This document shows, piece by piece, positions 59,527 to 64,000 of a stretch of DNA of 64,000 bases (the stretch's first letter is position 1; each line of letters begins with the position of its first letter). The stretch comes from Candidatus Peribacterales bacterium (GTDB taxonomy: Bacteria > Patescibacteriota > Gracilibacteria > Peribacterales > Peribacteraceae). Location: positions 248,001 through 312,000 of the forward strand of contig JAGVDM010000004.1 of NCBI GenBank assembly GCA_020058765.1. Reading direction: 5' to 3'. The notes under the pieces are model-generated. The model made no database searches and was not told the DNA's origin. It saw only the letters and a program-made list of their open reading frames with translations. The position numbers and the translations under genes were made by a program.

Positions 59527-59900
59527 CGTGTGGCCTTTCTCCGTCGCTTCTCTTCTTCTTCGATCAAGATGGCATGAAGGAGGGGATTCATCGCTGCAAG
59601 CTCTGCAAGGAGTGTTGGGTTCGTTATGCGCGCGTACAGCTGTTCCCACTCTTGCTCATCCTTTGGCAGACCTGTGGGGGAAAGTAGATCCGCGAGGAAT
59701 ACATCCTCGCGAAGCAGCGCAACTACTTGCGCATGCGTGGAGAGGGAAAGCTCTGCTGCGTCACTCGATTGCTCTGCAGAACCGTTCTCAACAGAACGTT
59801 CTGTAGGTGGCGACGCCTCTGGTTCTTTTGGCTGCGCAGTTCCACGCAGACTGTAGTCTGCACCACTGCCACCAGGCCCAAGTGGATTGATGCCGCTCAT
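59523..59900 (-). CDS. Small hypothetical protein
   Basis: A 125-residue hydrophilic protein. The first 45 residues are disordered-looking (GPGGSGADYS, PKEPEASPPTERS); the rest is helical (THAQVVALLREDVFLADLL, TNPTLLAELAAMNPLLHAIL) and ends EEEEKRRRKATR. No family is known to me. TAGAAT ends exactly six bases before the ATG, good support for a real gene. Confidence 0.6.
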   Translation of the reverse strand: MSGINPLGPGGSGADYSLRGTAQPKEPEASPPTERSVENGSAEQSSDAAELSLSTHAQVVALLREDVFLADLLSPTGLPKDEQEWEQLYARITNPTLLAELAAMNPLLHAILIEEEEKRRRKATR

Positions 59901-60004
59901 ACATCCATTCTAGCACGCGATTGCCGATTTGGTAAGTTTAGTTTACAACGACATATGCAAGTACACGACTCGACGAACACAATCGTGCGCAGAGAAAGAT
60001 GCAC

Positions 60005-61657
60005 TTACGCTGGTTTTTGAAACACTGTTGTTTTCGTAAATCGGTATACACCCATCGTCGGTCCAAAGAACGGGCGCTCCACGTATCCGGCATTGCCTAA
60101 ACGTTCGATTACCGATGCATATGCAGCGCGATCCGTATTATCGAATATAAGCAATCCCCCGGGTTTCAGCTTGGGCATGGCGTGTACACAGCAATCATTC
60201 CTCGCACGACCATCCACCAAGATCACATCAAAAAATGCATCCGGATATACATCAATCGTTGAGACATACGCGTTGAACTGCATACCCTCATATGCAGACG
60301 CGGAAGAAAAACAATCTGTTGGCAGTGGAGCCCGAAGAAGCGCCTCGGGTTCTGCAAGCTGCAGAGAAACATTTGTACTATGCAAACGTGTGATCTCTGT
60401 GCTCAGAGATTCGTACCACAAAGGATCGTGCTCCACAGAGAATACTTCTGCCACACGGTCAGCAAAAAAGAGTGTGGAACCTCCTGCGCCGAATTCGAAT
60501 ACGCGCATATCTAGGCGCAATCGTTCGCCAAGAAATTGGGCTGCACCATGCACAATCCACGGAGATCGGGCAGAAAAAGGGGTTGTAGAACGGGCAAATG
60601 CAGAAAGCGCCCACGGGAAATCCTTGAGCGCGGAAACGACGGAAAAACCCGGTGGCCTACGCATCGTTGCGAGGAGCAGTTCCCGTGGATACACAATGAG
60701 CAGTTTCATCACTGCACACATCTTCCAAGGGCATGGAAGGCTCGACACAACGTGCCGAATACGACACCACTGTCGGCTGACAGGGCTATGTGGTGTTCTT
60801 CGAAAGAACGCGGCGAGCGCATTGCGTGCGTGAGATGATTCCACAGCAGGAACAAGGCGTACAGGCACAGTATCTGTCATCGTCGGCAAACCACGACCAT
60901 CACTATGATGGCAATGCGTTCCGCTTTTCCCAAAGCCCATATTCTGCACGAGCGACATGCCGGGAAACAACACAAGACCATTGCGCACGAAAACATGTGC
61001 ATACCATTGAATGGCCCACGAATTTATCCTGCCGCTGATCTGCTTTTTGAGCATGCGCATAAACGGATAGCTGCGATCAATGTCAAACGTGTGGGCACTG
61101 TTTGACGCAAGAATCTGTCGATACGCATCCTGCGAATCTTTATTGAAATCTTTCCATGCTCTACGCCAGGTGCCCCACCCCCAACTGGAAGCAACTCGGA
61201 GGAAAAACGTACGGGGAAGAATGGCCTGTACAGGAAACATGTAGCCCGAAATCTGCAGAACATCTTGATGATCGTTGTAGAGAGACAACGCATCATTCAT
61301 GTACTGCAGAAAGCCCGGGGAAAGAACGAGATCATCTTCCAATACAATGATGCGATCGTGATCACGGAGCACATGTGACACGCCGCCAGTTATTGCCGCG
61401 GCAAGACCCTTGTTGTGCGGTGTCTCAAAAATATGCACGACACCGCACCACTGTTCCTCCCGTAGCATGCGCCGTGTCTGCTCAAGAGCTGCGCGACATT
61501 TATGCGTAGCGCCCTCCGGTAATCCATCCGCGAAAATATACAGCGTCGTACGGTCGGCCAAGGAATTCTTCCGCAAGGACTCTAGACAGTTCCTTGTGTG
61601 TTCCGGCCTGTTGTAGACAAACAGCGCAACCGGAGCGAGTGCATTGTCTTCCTCCAT
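60005..61657 (-). CDS. Fusion of GT2-type glycosyltransferase and AdoMet methyltransferase
   Basis: A 550-residue two-domain protein. The N-terminal half (1-300) is a GT-A glycosyltransferase: PVALFVYNRPEHTRNCLESL, YIFADGLPEG, and the metal-binding VLEDDLVLSPGFLQYM, then the WGWGTWRRAW motif of the sugar-transferase/HlpA-like group. The C-terminal half (about 370-550) is a class I methyltransferase: MRVFEFGAGGSTLFFADRV, VFSVEHDPLWYES, FDVILVDGRARNDC and PGGLLIFDNTD. No stop or frameshift lies between them. It probably adds and methylates a sugar on a surface glycan. TAGAGT ends exactly six bases before the ATG. Confidence 0.82.
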   Translation of the reverse strand: MEEDNALAPVALFVYNRPEHTRNCLESLRKNSLADRTTLYIFADGLPEGATHKCRAALEQTRRMLREEQWCGVVHIFETPHNKGLAAAITGGVSHVLRDHDRIIVLEDDLVLSPGFLQYMNDALSLYNDHQDVLQISGYMFPVQAILPRTFFLRVASSWGWGTWRRAWKDFNKDSQDAYRQILASNSAHTFDIDRSYPFMRMLKKQISGRINSWAIQWYAHVFVRNGLVLFPGMSLVQNMGFGKSGTHCHHSDGRGLPTMTDTVPVRLVPAVESSHARNALAAFFRRTPHSPVSRQWCRIRHVVSSLPCPWKMCAVMKLLIVYPRELLLATMRRPPGFSVVSALKDFPWALSAFARSTTPFSARSPWIVHGAAQFLGERLRLDMRVFEFGAGGSTLFFADRVAEVFSVEHDPLWYESLSTEITRLHSTNVSLQLAEPEALLRAPLPTDCFSSASAYEGMQFNAYVSTIDVYPDAFFDVILVDGRARNDCCVHAMPKLKPGGLLIFDNTDRAAYASVIERLGNAGYVERPFFGPTMGVYRFTKTTVFQKPA

Positions 61658-61709
61658 AGACGGACTCTAGCGGATTCCTTCTGCACTATAAAAGGCATTT
61701 AAGCGGCCT

Positions 61710-62591
61710 CTAGGAGTGTTTCTGTGCAACAAACGAATAGAGTTGCCCCGGTTGGTAGTACACGCGTTCCAGAATGAACGATGCTATGAGCTGCACGAGG
61801 GGTTGGCGAACGATTGCATGCGCAATCCGGCTCCCCAAAAACGGTCGAAAGGGTCTCGCGAGAAGATCGGTGTACGCATCATTCGTGCGAGGAAATCGAT
61901 TGATGGCATTCGCGAAGGGCCCATAGATCTTTTTGATTGTGAAGCCCGCTGCACAGATGGATTCCGTGTAGTGCCGAAGGGGGAATGCGTTCTCGCCGCC
62001 GTACACCGATGCAAGCGGGTGTCGGCGGAGAAACGTAGCCAAATGACCAGGTTTTGCAATAACGTGTTCCCTCGTGGCGAGAAATACGCCGCCGGGCTTG
62101 AGAATGCGGAATACTTCTCTGCAGACCTGCTCAAGATCGCGCACGTGGTGCAGCGACGCTCTGGCATACACCACATCGAAGGATGCATCGGGCAATGGAA
62201 GCTCTTCACCACTGGCCTGCACGACGGTGATAGGTAGTTGTGCAGCGGATGCAAGCTCTCGAATGGCACCCACACCGGATATGTTCCCATCTTCGGGTTC
62301 CACAGCAGTCACCTGCATGCCTGCTTTGGCAAAGGCATACGATGCAATACCACGACCAGCCCCCAAATCCACAACGGATCCTTGCAGCCTAGCTCCGAGG
62401 AGATCCACAATCGCAGTCCACTCCTCACTCGCCGCAAAGCGGTTTGCTGCATCGAGTGCGGAAACATCCAGGTAACAATCGCGCACAAGTGTTGCCTGTG
62501 CAGGATCACTGCGTAACCACTCTACAGCCTGCGCCCATGTGTGGTGGTGTTCGGGGCAATGATCCGAATGCGGAATGGTGACACGGTGCAT
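61710..62591 (-). CDS. Class I SAM-dependent methyltransferase
   Basis: A 293-residue methyltransferase of the Methyltransf_11 type. AdoMet motif I is VVDLGAGRGIASYAFAKAG, followed by VTAVEPEDG, FDVVYARASLHHVRDLEQVC (in part) and LKPGGVFLATREHV. The C-terminal part (FPLRHYTESICAAGFTIKKIYGP) is typical of glycan or lipid methyltransferases. The ATG shares one base with the preceding stop (TAATG), so it is translationally coupled to the 62591-63529 gene. The fused transferase at 60005 follows 52 bp downstream. Confidence 0.8.
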   Translation of the reverse strand: MHRVTIPHSDHCPEHHHTWAQAVEWLRSDPAQATLVRDCYLDVSALDAANRFAASEEWTAIVDLLGARLQGSVVDLGAGRGIASYAFAKAGMQVTAVEPEDGNISGVGAIRELASAAQLPITVVQASGEELPLPDASFDVVYARASLHHVRDLEQVCREVFRILKPGGVFLATREHVIAKPGHLATFLRRHPLASVYGGENAFPLRHYTESICAAGFTIKKIYGPFANAINRFPRTNDAYTDLLARPFRPFLGSRIAHAIVRQPLVQLIASFILERVYYQPGQLYSFVAQKHS

Positions 62592-63529
62592 TATCGAGGA
62601 TCTTCTTTGAGCAGGATAAATGTTGTTTCGCTCTCATTGGCGAAGAGTGTGAGCCGATACTCATCATCCAAGAATGCGTAGTACCCGGTACCGTTGCCGT
62701 CCACCGGGAGCAGGGGATCGGCCGGAATACGAATGATGTAATTGGGCACCAGCGCGCGCATATCCATGCGATACACACACGTTGCCGCACTGAGTCGACA
62801 GAGTTCAAATGCCGTGTCTCCACGAGGAATGGGAACGGGATATTGGCCGCGCTTGCTCTCGCGATAGCGAATGAGTGCATCCATGATCATCCGCAAATCG
62901 CGCATGCGCACATCATCGCGAATCTTCGCTTCCCGATTATCGCGGTACCGCAGAAATTTTGTGCCGAGCACATCTGTGCGTACCTGCGCATCCGCCAGTT
63001 GCGTGGGGTTCATGCGTCGGCTCACCTGCACCAACGCTTCGCGTGCGAGCGGGTGGCCGTCGGCAAGCGCAAAGTTCAGCCACATGTACGCATACGCCAG
63101 GTCGGCTTCCACGCCCGTGCCGCGGAAGTACTTGATGCCGTTGCGGTAGAACGCCTCCGTTTCAATGCTCACAGGTACAGTGCTCGTGGTGCTCTGCACC
63201 GTATTGGGTGCAAGAGTAGGGGAGATGACATTGCGCTGACGGTTTACGATCGCCGGATCGGTCTTCGCGCGACGAAGCAGGCGCACCACAGGCTCGCGCA
63301 GCAAGCGACCCTGCGGATCAATAGGCGCATCGGATGGCCGCTGGCGCCGCTCTCCCTGCAATAGATCGTTGCGATCGAGCGTACGCAAATACTCCGCGGT
63401 GCGAACAATTTGGCGGCTGGTAGTACGCTGCAGCGTGACATGCTGGAGCATGTACGCATCTGCAAAATCGACCGGCAACAGGAAGCACAGGAGTGTCGCC
63501 GTGCCGAAAATCCCAAGCAGTTGCCGCAC
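62591..63529 (-). CDS. Exported protein with Sel1-like repeat and pseudopilin-like C-terminal domain
   Basis: A 312-residue protein. The N-terminus has a signal-like helix (LLGIFGTATLLCFLLPVDFADA). A Sel1-type repeat lies near 150-185 (GIKYFRGTGVEADLAYAYMWL then FALADGHPLAREAL). The C-terminal 110 residues (MRDLRMIMDALIRYRESKRGQYPVP, in part; YIIRIPADPLLPVDGNGTGYYAFLDDEY) resemble the globular part of type II/IV pseudopilins, without the N-terminal prepilin helix. Function unknown. The GTG start lies exactly six bases after TACTCT. A possible partner of the pilus ATPase at 54433, by inference only. Confidence 0.62.
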   Translation of the reverse strand: MRQLLGIFGTATLLCFLLPVDFADAYMLQHVTLQRTTSRQIVRTAEYLRTLDRNDLLQGERRQRPSDAPIDPQGRLLREPVVRLLRRAKTDPAIVNRQRNVISPTLAPNTVQSTTSTVPVSIETEAFYRNGIKYFRGTGVEADLAYAYMWLNFALADGHPLAREALVQVSRRMNPTQLADAQVRTDVLGTKFLRYRDNREAKIRDDVRMRDLRMIMDALIRYRESKRGQYPVPIPRGDTAFELCRLSAATCVYRMDMRALVPNYIIRIPADPLLPVDGNGTGYYAFLDDEYRLTLFANESETTFILLKEDPR

Positions 63530-63643
63530 GGATGGAGAGTATACCGAAGTTCTCGTATACAAATAGTATTCAGTACACAAGGTCTGCTTTACGCAAGAGA
63601 ATAGACTCAAACTCCGAACAAAAAACGTGTACATTCACTCGCG

Positions 63644-63871
63644 ATGAAACGTCACCTCTTGCTCGCAACGTTCCTCGGGAGTCTCACCGTCCTCTCGTCG
63701 GTGCTCTCGCCGATTCCTTCTGCCACGCCCGACTCTGTAGAGTTGATTGCACGGGTATCGCGTGAAGAATTGCAGAATCGCATTCGCAGAGATCGTCGTT
63801 TGCTCACTCCGCCTCTGAATAGTGATCCTGCAGAGAACCCCATCGTTCGCGGAGTGACCGCACTCGTATAA
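63644..63871 (+). CDS. Small secreted protein
   Basis: A 75-residue protein with a signal peptide (KRHLLLATFLGSLTVLSSVLSP) and a short mature part with a basic helix (VSREELQNRIRRDRRLLTPP). TACATT lies eight bases before the ATG. No family is recognised. It lies 46 bp upstream of another exported protein, so the two may be co-expressed. Confidence 0.55.
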   Translation: MKRHLLLATFLGSLTVLSSVLSPIPSATPDSVELIARVSREELQNRIRRDRRLLTPPLNSDPAENPIVRGVTALV

Positions 63872-63917
63872 CATCTGGAATGGTGAGCACACTGTCGTCT
63901 CTTCCTCCCTCTGTACG

Positions 63918-64000
63918 ATGACACGATCCATCCTCTCGAAAACCGGACTGTTCCTGGCGGGTGCGCTTACCGCAACCATGGGCACGGCGCTTGCGCAAAC
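63918..64000 (+). CDS. Start of an exported protein (partial)
   Basis: Only 27 codons are in the window. They encode a clear signal peptide: basic start MTRSILSKTG, hydrophobic LFLAGALTATMGT and a likely cleavage after ALA (ALAQ). The mature protein is outside the window. Confidence 0.55.
   Translation, partial: MTRSILSKTGLFLAGALTATMGTALAQ

Noticed and set aside
1-64000. Use of UGA as a glycine codon (as in Gracilibacteria/SR1)
   Set aside because: Genes such as cca, glmS and the CD-NTase end at UGA at the expected family length, and no in-frame UGA interrupts a conserved domain.

Overview
This 64 kb window is a bacterial chromosome fragment of moderate to high GC: a hand count of one line in glmS (49741-49800) gives 37 G/C in 60. 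Small genes are tightly packed and mostly lack Shine-Dalgarno sites. A T4SS_pilin-like two-TM protein, DUF11 surface proteins, a sigma-region-4/HARE-HTH protein and UGA used as an ordinary stop fit a member of the Candidate Phyla Radiation (Patescibacteria), most likely the Peregrinibacteria/Peribacteria side. No rRNA is present, so this placement is an inference.

Layout. 1-10.6 kb: the 3' end of dnaK, a glycolytic NAD-type gap, a Tat-exported DUF1501 protein, an endonuclease IV-like protein, a CCA-adding enzyme, and several membrane or secreted proteins. 10.6-23.2 kb: an AT-richer defence island (one Mod line, 19201-19260, has 18 G/C in 60). It holds a complete four-gene type III CBASS operon (CD-NTase, HORMA, TRIP13-like ATPase, Cap4 nuclease-SAVED effector), a divergent LexA/UmuD-like S24 autoprotease regulator, and a type III restriction-modification operon with an SNF2 helicase and an unknown 156-aa protein. 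A recombinase-like C-terminal remnant lies at one edge and a tRNA gene with anticodon UAU at the other. 23.6-25.4 kb: a CDP-alcohol phosphatidyltransferase, a 630-bp gene-free block of hairpins and tandem repeats, and rplI. 25.5-34.5 kb: an extracytoplasmic peptide-binding protein, secG, tRNA-Val, a large DUF11 surface protein, a pilin-like protein, khpA-rpsP, a DUF721 protein, a glycosyltransferase and prmC. 34.5-49.1 kb: purA, nadK, a second glycosyltransferase, a two-gene gap-fbp unit with an apparently NADP-type GAPDH, mraY, dnaB, a Nudix hydrolase, recA with paired dyads upstream, a lipoprotein, a sigma-like regulator, and rpsT-ruvX. 49.2-64 kb: glmS, a class B PBP, a pilus/secretion ATPase followed by a FecR/Ig-like protein, rluD-like, tyrS, cell-surface glycosyl/methyl-transferases, and small secreted proteins.

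How the genes work together. One GAPDH looks catabolic, while the other sits in a gluconeogenic-type unit with fructose-1,6-bisphosphatase. glmS, mraY, the PBP and the glycosyltransferases supply the cell envelope. secG, the pilus ATPase, the pilin-like protein and the DUF11/FecR proteins point to an elaborate surface. The island pairs restriction (SNF2-Mod-Res) with abortive infection (CBASS), and CBASS is apparently gated by a repressor able to cleave itself.

Transcription and translation signals are unusual. In about twenty genes a -10-like hexamer ends six to eight bases before the ATG/GTG/TTG, which implies leaderless mRNAs. A second group has 20-28 nt leaders carrying a pyrimidine (CCCCTY) tract instead of a Shine-Dalgarno site. 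I used this spacing to choose many starts.
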